Counted from the first letter of the stretch, positions 11,985 through 25,600 are shown. The stretch is DNA of 64,000 nucleotides from Callaeas wilsoni (GCA_013398955.1 VWPU01004984.1:62001-126000); one strand, 5' to 3'. A program made the numbers and translations. Notes: a model not told the origin generated them from the sequence alone.

Positions 11985-12352
11985 GTAACAACCTCTCCCC
12001 CACACCTGAGGAATCGAGAATCTTTTATCGAGTGTCAGGTACTCAGGACAATATCCCAAAATCTGCCTGGAACACAATTGTGGGATCACTACTTAGCACT
12101 TGCGGGGAAACCCCACTGTGAAAATCCAGAGTCCATAAAGAAGATAGAGGAGTCCTGCAACTTTATTCGAATAAAGGGGAAGACCCTGAGGGGTTTCTCT
12201 CTTGGGGTCTCAGAGGATGCGGCCTCCTTTTATCCTAAACCCCCGGCTGCACTTAGCCCTCTTCCTTTCCCCACTGGTTCTGCAACAGACTTTGTGCTGA
12301 CCCATTCCTCTACTACCCTAAAGTTCAGGAGCCGAACTTCTGTAACAACCTT
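11985..12352. mobile_element. solo-LTR-like block
   Basis: The block starts TGTAACAACC and ends CTTCTGTAACA, giving the TG...CA ends of a retroviral LTR, with similar TGTAACAACC words at both ends. Inside it the palindromic TTTATTCGAATAAA (about 12162-12175) supplies a poly(A) signal on either strand. CCTTTTATCC near 12230 is a TATA-like TAAAAGG on the minus strand. No gag, pol or env sequence is present beside it and no clear target-site duplication was found, so the call is tentative. Confidence 0.35.
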
Positions 12353-12555
12353 GCCCTTGAGGAGACATTAGGAGCCATTTCAAAGCCATTAACCGCCCTC
12401 CCCTCACCCATGGAATTGTTTGGAAAGACATCAGCACACATCTTCCCTATCAAGCATTGATTTTCCAAGGGAAACATCAGCCAGCCCAGGGAAATCAGGG
12501 GGCAGCTTTGAGCAGATTCTCAAATAAGGGCCATTTCCCGACTTGTTGCGATGTG

Positions 12556-13460
12556 TAAACAGGAAAGAAGAGGAAAGAAAGGGGGGGGGGGGAAAAAAAA
12601 AAGCAAGGAAAAAGGAGAGGGAAAAAGGATGGGGGAAAAGGATGGAGGGAAAGCAGGCTAAAGAAAAAAGGCGGGAAAAAAAGGGGGGAAAAAAGGGGGG
12701 AAAAAAGGGGGGAAAAAAGGGGGGAAAAAAGGGGGGAAAAAAGGGGGGAAAAAAGGGGGGAAAAAAGGGGGGAAAAAAGGGGGGAAAAAAGGGGGGAAAA
12801 AAGGGGGGAAAAAAGGGGGGAAAAAAGGGGGGAAAAAAGGGGGGAAAAAAGGGGGGAAAAAAGGGGGGAAAAAAGGGGGGAAAAAAGGGGGGAAAAAAGG
12901 GGGGAAAAAAGGGGGGAAAAAAGGGGGGAAAAAAGGGGGGAAAAAAGGGGGGAAAAAAGGGGGGAAAAAAGGGGGGAAAAAAGGGGGGAAAAAAGGGGGG
13001 AAAAAAAGGCAGGAATAAAAGGCGGGGAAAGGGGTGAAGGGGAGGGGGAAAGGCAGGAAAAAACAGGGTGGGGAAAAAAGGTGGGAATAAAGGCAAAAAA
13101 AAGGCAGGGGGAAGAAAGGCAAGGGGAAAAGGGGCGGGGGAAAAAGCCCCCCCAAAAAGGTGGGGGAAAAAAAGGCTGGAAATAAGGGACAGAGAAAAGA
13201 GGCAGAGAAAAAGGTGGGGAAAAAGGCAGGACAAAAGGTGGGGGGGAAAAAAGCAGGGGGAAAGGATGGTACAAAAAGGGTGGAGAAAAATGGGCGAGGA
13301 AAAAAGGCAGGGGAAAAGAGGGCAGGGCAAAAGGAGTGGGGCACAAAGAAGGGGCAGGAAAACGGCAGGGAAAAAAGGTGGGGGGGAAGAGGCAGACAGA
13401 AAAGGGCTGGAAAAAAGGACAGGGAAAAGAAGGCAGGGCAATAAAAGAAGGAAAAGAAAG
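12556..13460. repeat. purine-only tract, about 900 bp
   Basis: The plus strand is almost purely A and G for about 900 bases, including a G12 run at 12581-12592 and many AAAAGG(C/T)GGG degenerate units to the right of the regular core. Such tracts can form triplex or G-quadruplex structures. The resulting Lys/Gly and Phe/Pro frames are repeat translations. Confidence 0.95.
12676..13006. repeat. perfect 12-bp A6G6 array
   Basis: Twenty-seven consecutive G6 runs separated by A6 runs, starting at 12683 and ending at 13000, with no visible variant inside. Degenerate versions of the same unit flank it on the right. The perfect regularity suggests recent expansion or assembly-sensitive sequence. 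Confidence 0.97.
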
Positions 13461-16400
13461 GAAAAGTTCACGAGAATGGCCAAAAATGCCATGCAGAACT
13501 GGTGTAGCTAAGAGTCACCTGTGCTCCAGAAACATAAGGGAGTGAGATTTAGCTACCATGGCATAAGGAGGGGCTGTCAGACCAACCGGGAATGCTCTGC
13601 AAGGAGATGGTGGAAGCCTTCCCCAAGGTCTAGGAAGGTTTTAATAGCCTTTCAAAGGTTGTTCCTCACCCCTCTGCACATCACAATTGCGATCTACACT
13701 GGGAAGAGCCCAAGAGAAGCAGAGTTTGGTCTCTCTGGATGGCTGTAACCAATTTGAGGTTTTCATTTCAAACCACTTGACAGGGTCTCATTAACCTACT
13801 GCCTATAATAAATGTGCCCAATAACAATTGCCGATTCACATGAAATTAAAAAATCCAATAAAATACAAATAGGAAATACTCGCGGGTCATTTATTTTTCT
13901 ACTCTGGAATTAGAGAAAATGAGGTCTGCCACCTCCCTCGGGCTGTGATGAATGCAAGTTCCAAACTGAACTGTCAAAAATTTTCAGGAATGTCTCTCAA
14001 ACATCACGCTGCAACCTTTTCAGAATTCATAACATTTTCTACTGTAAGGAAATGCTTGACTTGTCTAGGCCACATCTGACACTTGTCCAAATACCAGGGT
14101 GATGCCACGTCCTCAGAGAAGCTCCGGGAACCCCCAAACCAAGCCCTGCTGCATGAGCAGAGACTCCATCTCCAGGCAAACAGAAAATGCCACCCTGCAG
14201 CTTTGTAGGGTCACTGCCCTGCCACAGCTCAGGGGCTGCAGGAGCCGAGTCCTTCCTCCTACCTCACATTCACATCAAGTTCTTCCATCACAGGCAACAG
14301 GCACAGGTAGCTGGGAGTTCAATGTCCATAGAAGAGACCTCATCCTGCAGTGGGGAGAGAAATACAGGGATTAGTTCCAGGATCTCCCCTAAATGCAAGT
14401 TTACCCCAGTGGAGACACCCATGGGCTGATCCGAGCCAGGTGCCCGTGGTTTTTTGGCTGCCTGGGCCCTTGCGAGCTCATGTTCATCTGCTTTAGACCA
14501 GCAATTCCAGCTGTCTTTCCATCAGGCAGCTTTCCAGCTCTTCCCCCAGCCCGGTTGCGCCCATTCCAAATTACCTGCATACCTGCAAGACTTCCCCAGG
14601 AACTTCCCAACTTTCAAAGCTACAAAAAGTAGTTTAAATAGAGGTGAGCTGAAGAAAGTTTGCAAAGCCCAGGTGGGAAAACACAAGCAAGAAGGCTTGG
14701 TAAATTAGTTTCTGTTTTTACACAAAACTAAAACATTGACTTACCACTAAATTAAACCAGGTTTCCTGTGACACTCTATTGTGCAGCCTTATGAATACTT
14801 AATAGCAGTGCTGTAATTACAAAGAACGAAATGCTTTGCAGCTTGAGTTAAAATAAATGTACTTACTTCCAGCACCACTAAGTGATGTAAATATTAATGG
14901 GGTTTTTAAGTCTATCAAAATTCCATCCTGACTCCAAAGAAATGAATGCACCATCTTAATAACGTGCTTGTGCATTTGCTGCTGCTAATCCAGTGGAAAA
15001 AATAGGCTCAGTTTCGGAGCACTTGAGGCTGTTGATTACCCCTTGTGTTGTCTCTAGGGAGCCAGGGATAAAGGCACCACCACAGTGCTGTTAATGCCAA
15101 CCCAGATGCAAATAATGCCATTGTGGTGACTTGGCTTCAAAGGAAAACGGGAATAAAACTTCCTCAGCCTTCCCAGACACGATGCCAGGTTTGCAATGCA
15201 AATGAGCCCTCCCTGCTCTCCAGACCTGGCTCAGTGTTTGCCACGAGGAGTAATTCAGGATGTAAAGATTAGATATAATTTTGCAAGGAAAATTTGCTGG
15301 AGTCAAAAGGATATTTTTATCAAACAGGCAGAGTTTGGCTGGCTCCTGTTTGCAGCTTAAACCTTCGGCTGCTGATTCTTTGGGCACTCTGGAATCTGGT
15401 GACTCAAAACCGCTGCTGTATTTTGCAAAGAAAAGGGTGAGAGGTCTAGAGATTCACCTCTGTGTCCCTAAGACGTGACCTCCAACTTGAATTTGGAGGA
15501 AAAACCCAAAAACCCACTCTCCTGTGCTCCTGCTCTGGAGTTCTTCCATAGGACAAAATATCTGCTATGGGTTCACTCTTTGAGATATCAGCATAAAACT
15601 AATTCTGATTTCTCTTGCAAAACGGAGGAAAAACTTTTCAGTGATTTTGGATGTCAAAATTCCAATTAGGGGGCATCTTTCTTCCTCTGTTCTTCTGGGA
15701 AAAAAAAGTAATTTTATTGTACACTGAGGTTACACAATATCTGTACCATCTCGCTATCACAGAGACTTCTACAATAACTGAAACTTTTTATACAAGAGTA
15801 AAAAAATAAAACAACAAAACAAACCCAAAAACCCATAGATTCCTAAAATGGAAAAAAATTTTCAGAAACAGACAAAGCCCCCCAACAAACGAAGGCAGTC
15901 CAGGAACCAGCATGCACTGGTGGCCCTGGGGAATGCAGGAATGATCCAGCTGCCGAGCCGAGCTCAGCTCACTCCCTCACTTGGCACACCACAGTCCCCT
16001 TGGCAGATGCTGTCCTGCCTCGGCCCCTTCTCCTCCTCCTCTCCACAGGGAAATGGGAAAACCCAGCGAGGACACGGATAAACGGATGGATCCATCCCGT
16101 GGCTTTCAGGCATTAACACAGATTTCACCTGTCAGAGCCATAAGGGCTTGGCTGGTGGCCAGTAGGTGACCCTGTCTCAGGGACCACGGGCTCACCTGCT
16201 CTCCGTGGAGATGGAAATGTCCCCCTGATGCCAGCAATGGCCACACCATCCTCCCTGCGAGCACCGACTCACCGAGACACTGACACATTCTCCATCCCAT
16301 TCCTTCTCATCCCACTCAGCCCCCATCAAGTTCCACTTTCTGTCACTGCTGAGCTGATGACAAGAGAGGAGTTGAGTCACCGTGAAAAACTCACACCCCC

Positions 16401-19400
16401 ATTTCCTGCAGTGCTGGCTGGCGAAGCTGCTCCACCGCTTGTGCCACCCGAAACGAAGCACGTCTCAGGTGGACTGAGCGTTCTGCAAAACTCATTTTCC
16501 CTACGGACAGATCCACACTGTCCCTTCTGCTCCGGGAGGGATGGATTTGAGTCCTTAACCAAAGCAGCAACAGGCTGGAACAGGCTCCAGAGGCAAGAAT
16601 TCCTCCAGGAAACCCATAAGGGAGAATAGTGATGTATGAGCCTGGAACGCTGATCCCACAATTAACACATGAATGGCAGGTGGCAGCTTTTCCAAGACTC
16701 ATTACCAAGGAACAAAGCAAGTAAGGAATCTCACACCTTTCCCATTGTGTGCAATCTGACTGAGAGCCAAACACTTTTTTCCTTAAATACAACAAGGTTC
16801 CTTACCTGAGACTAAGGGATTCTTCCTTAGCCGAGGCTGAGAGACCCTTTATTCATCACAGACCCTCAGCTGCTGAATCAGGACTGATGAAATCCATGTG
16901 GTTAATTCCATTAAACACAAACCTTGTCCACGTGAGACTCAGACTGGACCTGGCTGCACTGAACTCCATCAGGAGTTTAGAGAGCAAAGGGGTCCACTCT
17001 GAACCTCACAACTCACTGGGAGGGTCACTCTTACCCTTTGGGGGTCTCTGGTCACTGTGTAAATCATTAGTAAATCATTCTAGAGCAATTTTAACTCTTT
17101 TCCTTTGTATTTTTCCTCCCTGTAGTAAGGAACAGAGTGAACCCTGCCAGTTCTGAAGTCACACTTTTACAACATCCTATTAGAACCCCTTCTGCCAATA
17201 CCTCTGGAGACAACCCTAAGTGATCAAAATCACCCACTTGCGACACGCTCTGCTGCACCACAGAGCAGGCAGGGGGATGTAAAAATAAACTAAATTCATT
17301 TTCTGAGTGTCTCATGCTCTCACTGAAGAGTTGGACTTACCACTGAGTGACTGTTCTTCTCAAGTGCAAGATAAAAAATCCTCTTTATAATAATCCTTTG
17401 CCAGCTTTCTAGAGCACAGTGTGGTGTGCAGCGATGATGGCTCTGATTTCAGCGTCGTTTTCTGGCAGACACGCGTTTTTTATGGGGTAACACAGAGCAA
17501 AAGATGTCACAGATGTTCAGAAACTGTTTAGCCTTCCCCTGGAAATTGCTGTCCTCCACACCTCGGGCAGGAGTTCTTGGAAGTGCAGGGAGGCATTTAG
17601 CTCCCATCCAGTGTGTGATTCCTGACTGAGGCCAGCAGAATCACTCTAACATAAATAAAGACTGCTACTACCATCCAAATCCATGGTTTCAAGAGGCTCC
17701 TCACTTTCTGCAGCGAACATCTGCCAAACTGAAGCTGGGCTTGAATAAAAAAAAAGCTGTTGCTCGATTCCTTCCACATTTCACATTTGGGGTGGTGATT
17801 TTCCTCACAGCTCCATCGTTATCAGAGAAAAAGAAGTCGTTAGCAGAGGTTAACTGGACCAGATCTTCCCAGCCTACATTAAACTGGTATTTTTGAAGTG
17901 ACAGTCACCTCAATCCAAAGACAATTTCTTGCTCATCACTGCAGAGCAGTCCAAAACCCTCCAAGTGTTGTAAGAAAATATCCTGCCCATGACAACACTT
18001 GAGGAACAGGATGTATCAAAGTGATTCATCTTGTTCACTTCCAGATAAAATGGCTTTATTTCCACTCGTTTCTGCCAAAGGCACTGCCCCCTCCCGCTGC
18101 ACCTCTTGACTTCCCTGTCACTGCTGTCTCTTTTCTCCCAATGAAGGACAAAGCTGATAAGAAGTCCCTCAGTTGTCAGCAGAGACAGATTGCTGGGCTG
18201 ATTTTAACCCAACCTCATTCCAGCAGGTTAAAATGGAGCAGTTTGCTTAAACAGAGAAATTGAAAGACAGACGTGACACATCCCGAAAAAGAAAATGGAG
18301 TCCAGCTTTAAACAGAGAACACAGAAGAAATGTCTTTGTATTTCAAAGGAGCTCTTTAAGCTCTAGGGAAAGCCTCTGGCTGGACCACCCAAACCACAGG
18401 CGCTGAGTTTAGGGGCTCCTGTTCCCAAGGGGTGCCGCTCACAGGTGGCACGGCGGCGGCAGCCACACCTTGTGTGCAAAGAGGCTTTTCTTGGTGCCAG
18501 CCCGGCCTTCACAGCTCCCAGCCGTGCCCCCTGCGCCCCCTCAGCCTCACACCAGGGCATTCTGCACTGGCAGTGTTAAAGTTTCCATTTCCTCCTCGAG
18601 TACCGAAATAGCGCCCAGGGACAGCACAGTCCGAGGGCTGCTCCTCAGGACAGGGCACGAGCAGGCACTTGTGCCTTCCCGCTCTCCTGGTCAAATATTT
18701 ACAGCAGTAAAGTTCCCGTGGGCTGCTCAAGGGTGACTTTGTTCCAAAGCAGAGACATCTGTAGCAGATCTTTGCCTGTGCCAGGCTCTGTTTGTGTGAG
18801 AGGAGAGCTGTAAAACCTGAGGGTTATTTGCTGTGGCAGGGGCACCATGAGCTTTCACAGCTCGCTGCTCTCACCTTCACCAGTTACTGCCAGCGGTATC
18901 CAGAGCAAGCTCTCGGCTGCACTCACAAACCTCAGCCCAGAGAAACATCCCACGGGAGACCCTGGCTCTCTGAGAAGACCAAAAATACAGTAAGAGATGT
19001 CAATTAACAACAAGAGGGATGGGTGAGTCCTTCCTCACCACCCGTGTTTGATCTGTGCAGGGCTGCCACGCTCCCTCTTTGCTCATGTGTTGTCAAACTT
19101 TGTCAAAACTTACTTCTTCCTCCCTAAAAACACTTCCCAGCTTTTCTTCTCCTCACACCAGCACGGGGGTGTGGAAACTGCTGCTCCAGAAAGGCGCCAG
19201 CTGTGCTTTCTGTGTCAAATAAATGGCTTTTTTACACAGCCACAGAGACTAGAGATGCTGGTAAATATGGGAATCCCTCGGCTTTGCCATGGCGGCTGGT
19301 GCTGCTGGTCACTCCCAGTCTGCTGGAGGAGTTTTGGGGTGCTCAGCACCATCCCAGCTCAGCCCCTGGGATGCTGCACACACCCCGTGCCTGGGGCTGC

Positions 19401-20645
19401 CCAGGATCCTCGCTTTCGCTGAGCCACTGATTCTCCAGTGCCTTGTTTGAAAAGCCGCCCCTCTCCAAAGCAGATGGGAGGCGATCCATGGAAGAGGCAC
19501 GTTCCCATGGACATTCACCTCATCACAGAGACCCTGCTGTGCTGCTCTCAGCTCTGCCAGCAGCTGCCACCTGGGAGAGACGAGGGACAGAGCAGTGACA
19601 GGAGCCATCTCCCTCCCGGCAGTGCTGGAACATCCCAGGGACTGCCTGGAGTCGCTCCTGACCACACTTCAATGCATGAATCCCTCGCTTTTCCAGCTGC
19701 ACAGACGAGCTTTTGTCACCCTTTTCTGTCCCTCCTTTGGGTCGCTGTCCTGCCTGCAGACCCCCCCGGGCAGCACTGCATCACCCAGGCCCAGGAGGGG
19801 AAAAGTGGCTGAGCAAGCCGGGAAAATTCCTCACTGCGGAGAGGATTTATCCCCAGCACACCAGGAAGGGCTGGAGCACAACTCTGTCCTTCCCACTGCC
19901 TTCCACTCCTGCCCGTTTCCTGCACAGGTTGTTGTGTGGTGGACTTGTTCCACTCCCCATCTAGAGCTCAGCCATAACTACAGCTTTATTGTGTCGGAAT
20001 TAAACACCTCTGGTTTATTTTTATTGCTGCCATAAGCTGGGGTTGTAGGCTGTGAACCGCAAGCAGGAAATCAGCTCCTGCTTTGAAGCCCAGTGCCAAG
20101 ACCCAGTTTATGGTTCTGCAACTGGACTTCAGCAGGAACAGGAGGATCTCCTGGCCTGGGGATCCTTCTTTGCTCTAACTCTGACTAAGGAATCGCTTGG
20201 GTTGTGCTGAATTACACCATCTGTGATTTCAGCTCTGCAGAGGGTTTCAGTAACATAAAATCTACTGGTTTTAATGAAAACAGGGAGCTAAACACAAGGA
20301 AGGATGCAAAGAGAAGAGAGTGAGAAGCACCAGGTCACAAACCTGCAGCACCTCAAACCCCATGGGCAGGCTCAGGGCAGAGGTCACAAATAATGTGCAA
20401 AAATATAGAAGAAAAACGTGTCCAAAAGTACAGAAAAAGGGGACGCTGGTAGCTGTGGATTTACAGTAAAAGCTTGGGAATTGTCAGAAAACAATAAGAG
20501 CTGCAGACAAATCTGCAGGCTGCAGATGAGGTTGATTTTGAGCATATTGGTAAGAAAAGAAATAATTAAAGTGAGGCCGAGCTGGAAAATATTGAAGTTG
20601 TTGACCACAATTTAAGAAAAGACACACGGCCAATAAATACTTCAA
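13461..20645. other. non-coding, 7.2 kb
   Basis: Long unique stretch. Isolated splice-like words occur, for example CTCAG|GTAAGG on the minus strand near 16805, but no exon with partner sites is convincing. No CR1 recognised. Confidence 0.6.
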
Positions 20646-20703
20646 AAGTTGGACTCAATGATCTTGAAGGTATTTTCCAACTTGAAGGATTCTGTGATTT
20701 TAT
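20646..20703 (+). mobile_element. CR1 LINE extreme 3' end
   Basis: Only the last about 58 bases of a CR1 remain: TTGGACTCAATGATCTTGAA, TTTTCCAACTTGAAGGATTC and the TGTGATTTTATTC tail. Confidence 0.75.
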
Positions 20704-22205
20704 TCTGGGGACCCTATTAGATGGTGATGAAATTTTCCATCCCCACAGATTAAACAGCAGTTACTAATGCTGGTCACTGCAAGATCAGCAAGTCCAGGTC
20801 ATGGCATCTTTGTCTTTAAAAAGAGTTTTAAAGAGCTGGGTAAGCAAGTTCACACGTGGTTGGTCTTGATTTCCAGTAAACTTGGACAATCAGAGTTAAC
20901 AAAAACAAGTATCAATATTTGGAAAGCATAAAGGGGGTAATCTAGGTAATTATAAGCCTATCGATCCAAGGCTGCTCTCCAGCACAAGAATAAAATAGCT
21001 CCTAAAGAATACAACTAATCAAGAATTAAAGATGGGGAATAGAATTTGGCCAATCAGTAGGAATTAGAGGAGAATAAATTTGCCTTCCTGATGTTATCAG
21101 TGCTAATCAACAACAATGCTGACATAATAAATTGCTGTATTCTCTGATTTCAGAAAAGCATTTGATTTGGGATTACCTGAGGGTTCAATACAGGATAAAA
21201 ACAACTCCGTGCAGGACTCTTAAACCCTGTACAGTGAGAGAAACCATTCCCTGACTGTGTGGTTCCACGATCTGATGATCTGCCAAACAGAGCAGAATTC
21301 GGGGCCTCTCTGTGCTGATGGAGGGGAAAGCTGGGGCTGGAAAGATGAATTGGAATGTGAAGGCTTTGCAGGGCTGTGAGGATGGAGTGCCCATCCACAG
21401 GGATGAGCATTCATCCAGCACTTTCCTGCCACCTCCAGCCACCGATTCCAGCCCTTCATTCCCTGAAGACAGCCAAGCATTCACGGCAGGATTCAGCACA
21501 ACCCCGGGGATGCAGCTGGAGCTGATCGAGGTGTTTGCTTTCCTTTCACACGTGAGCTGCCAGAATCTCACTGCCTCTCCAAGGAGGAGAAACTTCTAAT
21601 GTTCAGACAATGGAACTGGGGAGATTTGGTTCTTAAAATAGCACGAAGAAGGGAAAAAACACCCGTGCAAGATATAAACCTGCGCTTGAGGAGCAGAACT
21701 TTCCTCTCCCCCTCCTGCAACAGGAGAGAAAAGAACTCCTTTGTATCCCTTGGGATTTCAAGCTCTTTCAGATGAGATTTAATTACTTGGGAGAGCTGTT
21801 TGGAGCTTTTGTTCAAGATTTCACACAACTCAGAGAGCAGCGAGTGCCACTTCAGGGCCCGTGTTCCCTTAATTGCTGGGACCAAGGGAGGCCCAGCGAT
21901 CCCCAGGCAGCTCTAACCGTGCCCAACGGCCCTTGGCTTCCCAAACGAATCCCGGCTTATCCCAGACACTCCATGTCTGACCGGTGGCATTCGAGGACAA
22001 GTGGCCAACCGCAGCTCTAATTACAGCCTGACCTGTTGCTAATGAGTGTTTGATTAACCCGCTGCTGCTGCTTTATCACGCTAAATAAATAATACCCGCT
22101 CTCCTGCGGCGCTGCTCGCGAGCGCGTTTCCCACCCGGAGCTCAGCGCACTCCGCAGTGGCAGCCCTGCCTCGCACCTTAACCGGCTGTGAAAGCATCAC
22201 ACCCG
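20704..22205. other. non-coding, small CpG patch at right end
   Basis: AT-rich with an open minus-strand frame at 21185-21571 that lacks protein character. A CpG-rich patch (22090-22160, GCGGCGCTGCTCGCGAGCGCG) sits next to a CR1. Confidence 0.55.
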
Positions 22206-22404
22206 GAATTCCTCCATGGAAAAGGTGTCAAACACCGGCTGCCCGCGGAGGTTTGGGGTGCCCGTCCCTGGAGGTGCCCAAGGAACTCCTGGAGGTGGCA
22301 CTCAGTGCTCTGGGCTGGGGACAAGGTTGGCATCGGGCACAGCTTGGACTCGATGGGCTGGGAGGGCTTTTCTGACCTAAACGATTTGGGATTCTGGGAT
22401 TCTC
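22206..22404 (+). mobile_element. CR1 LINE 3' fragment
   Basis: Plus-oriented CR1 3' end: GAATTCCTCCATGGAAAAGG, GGAGGTTTGGGGTGCCCGTC, CTCAGTGCTCTGGGCTGGGG, CTTGGACTCGATGGGCTGGG, ending GGGATTCTGGGATTCT. Inserted beside a small CpG-rich stretch (about 22090-22160). Confidence 0.9.
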
Positions 22405-22532
22405 TAACAATGAGGTGATGCCTTAGGATTTTAGCTTTTATATTTACATATATCTGTAACCCTGCAGTTCTTTAGTGTGGAGCGCTGAGCTCCATACAGA
22501 GTGTGAGCTACTGCTTTTCCCCTTTGGGTCAG

Positions 22533-22606
22533 ACACAACAATGCCGCTCCAGGCCTGGGAATCAAGGACACCTCACTGTCCCAGGCCCCGAGAAATGGAA
22601 ACAAAG
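22533..22606 (+). CDS. weak exon candidate, 74 bp
   Basis: A good acceptor (GCTTTTCCCCTTTGGGTCAG) and a near-perfect donor (CAAAG|GTGAGT) enclose 74 bases open in all three plus frames. One frame begins NNAAPGLGIKDTSLSQ. There is no homology I can name and no neighbouring exon, so it may be a splice-site decoy. Confidence 0.18.
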
Positions 22607-25600
22607 GTGAGTTGAGGGGAGCAAACTGAGAGAATGGGACTGCACTGCCTGAAGCTGTAATTGGACAATTAACCTCTGATATGCAAATGGACAGAACTTC
22701 TATCTGTCCCAAAAATGTGTGGCTGTGTCCATCCTGGGTGCAGTCTCTGCGAGACTCCTGCACTGCCCAAGGTGCGCCCTGTGAAGGCCTTTCCATAAAT
22801 CCCTGCCCTTTATCCTTTCACTCTGCCCAGCCTCTGCTCCAGGGCAGCCTCTGCAAGGCATCAGGGGGATGGACAGAGGTGCTGAGCCAACAACAGCCAC
22901 TGCCTTCACCAAAAACCTCCAGCTCCGGGTCCTGGGAGGTGGAAGCACGGACCGAGGTGGCCGCAGGGGAAGCGCCGAGGATCCCCCGCTCACGGGAGGC
23001 CTGGGGGAGCTCTGAGCACCAGGTTTGGAGGCAGTGAACCAATACCATCGAACACCAGAGCTTTCATCTCACCACATCCATTTCAGAAAAACATCTCTCC
23101 GGCAGGTCCATCCCTGCCACCTCCCAGCCTCTTTCCCCACTCACTCTGGAGGATCACGGCCTTCCCAAACCCTCTCCTGCCGAAGGTCCAGCTCGTCCTC
23201 AACCCCTCTGAAGTTCCTCCTCTTCAAATCTTGGCTCTACTTGGCCAGCAGTCTCAAAGCTCTGAGACGCCAAATCTCCCAATCCCTTCCCAGCCCAGCA
23301 GAACTGACTGTCCCACTCCATTTCCTTCTGAAATTATCAAAAGGAAACTCCTAAAAATCATCCTGAAAGCATTTCGCAGTTCTCGTGTTGCTCGTGAGAA
23401 GAAATTTCCACTTTTTATTCCCATGCACAAAGAATCTCTGACCTTCTGCCACTTAGAGCCACCACAAATACTCCAGCAAACAAATTGGTAAGAAATCCCA
23501 TGGGAACAGCAGATTTTTAACTGAATATTTTAAAATTATTAATTAGTTCTGAATTTACAGTGGCAAGGAGTAGCAACGAAAGCCTGATTTAGTCCCTAAG
23601 AAAATTCAACAGGACAAAGGAATCAACAGTCTGTGACTTTTATGTCCCTTGGAATTGAACAAAAACAGCCACAGCAACCAAAAAATTGCAATAAATGACC
23701 CACAAATTAGCACAGAAAAGAATAAGAATGTTGTCAGAGTTTATGATTCGTATTCCTTAATCTAAAATTAATCTACATCTAAAAATCTCCAGTACAAAGA
23801 TCAGTATTCAATCATCTCCAGCGTTCTCAGGAGTGAGATATTCCTTATTCTTGAGCTCACCTGGACTCATGGTGTGTTCCTCCTGTGCTAAATTAGTTTG
23901 GAGGTTGCAACATGCTCAGACAGCAGGGATTTATGGATGGGATGGTCTGTGAGACTGGAAAGGGCACAAGCAGCATCCATGAAGGTCTTTATTTTGAAAT
24001 TCTGTGGTTTTAAACAAGAAAAAGGTTTGGTCACAACCAGATAAAGCAACTTTTTAAAAGACCCGAAATTTGTCTGAAAAAGATGATAGAAAACGTGGTC
24101 CTTTGGGGATTCATTTGGGGCAGGAGTGTGAGGCAGGACAAGAGCTTCTGCTGGCCAGGTGGGTTGGAAATCCTCTTAATTCACAAGCTACTTTGGGGCG
24201 TTTTCCACCAACATTCCTTTGCTTTCACCTGCTGAAGCTCCTTTCTGTCCTGGTCTCAGTACTGGTGCCAAACCCTGGGGATGCAGCTGGGCCCGAGTGT
24301 GCCCAGCCCTGAGCACCTGCAGAGACGCCAAACTGTGCCACAGGAAAGCAGAATTTGGCGAGTGTTCTATTAAAAAGATGCAGAAGGGACCTCACCCCTT
24401 GCCCAGCACGCCTCTGGAATTCCCTCCTTGTTTCCAGGCTCACACCTGGCAGCACAGGGATGCATGGGGACAACACAGCACCACTGCAAACTGTGGAGCT
24501 GTTTACAAAAGCCCCAAAAAGTGGCTTTAAAATTGCAATTTCCTGTTTGCACTCCCTCCCTGGAGTACAGGGCTGCACAGGGGTGGAGGGCTAGCTGCAG
24601 CCCACAGATGCAGTTTGAGGCTGCTTTTAAAAACTTCCATGTGGGTGTTTGCCAAAGGAGCTTTTTTTTTTTATATTTTATTTTCTTCCCTGCTCGTGAA
24701 ACAACTGACTTCTATCCATATTTACACAGTCCATCAGCAAGCAAATGAAAAACTCGTCCTGAGGAGCGGCAAAGCACTAAATTAGCCAAAAGTAAATGTT
24801 CTTGCTGGGAAAAAAGTTCCAGGTGTGGCTGCCAGACTCCTTCCACCCAAAGCTGCAGCATTTAAGGGAACTAAAGAGCCTGGACAGGATGAAAGGAATG
24901 TCACTGCTCTTGAAATAAAAACAGATTTTTCTCTCAAGCAAAAGCTGCTTGAGAGACAATTCTTTCACCTGGATGTTTTTCCCAGGGCTGGGAGGGAAAT
25001 CGGGGCAGCTCTCAGTCCCCAAAATGATGTGAACCCAAGGGAGCCTTCTCAGTCACTCAAAACAAACAATTTGTCATTTTGGACTTTTTTTTTTTTTTTT
25101 TCATTTCTATTTTTCATTCTTGGGAAAACTCCTCAGGATGAGAGTTGCTTTTTCCTCCAGATGGATCCAGGGAAAGTCTGGTTTAGGCTTCCCTGAACTC
25201 TCCCGTCCCCTCTGTCCCTCATCAGCACTGTTTGCTCTCCCCAGTCCTTTAAGATCCCTCCATACACATTTACCATCACCTACTTTTCTGCTTTGAGTTT
25301 ATTTTACCCTAAAATCCCCTGACTCCAGCAGTGCCGCACTTTTTAGTGGGTCCTAACGTGCCCTGTAAAGAAATTATTCCTTTGAGGAAAAAACCACCCA
25401 CCTTAACTAGAGAGTCGACTCTCCCACTGCATTAATTCTATTAATTAATTCTATTTCCTTCACTCTAATTAAATATAATTTCTACCAGCATGAAAAATCC
25501 AGCTCACTGTGGCCAGACCCTCTCTGTAAATCCCGTAGGAATTACTGGCAGCTCAGACTTTGGAGTGCTGGTACCAATTTACTGATTTTTATCACAAGAG

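Noticed and set aside
12431..13492. 353-codon Phe/Pro-rich minus frame and Lys/Gly plus frame
   Set aside because: Direct translation of the A6G6 array and its flanks.
16806..16837. Minus-strand 32-base segment between TCTCTCAG and CTCAG|GTAAGG
   Set aside because: Very short, no partner exon, and upstream frames close quickly.
24655..25106. Poly(T) runs as tails of retrocopied genes on the minus strand
   Set aside because: No gene-like body was found next to the runs.
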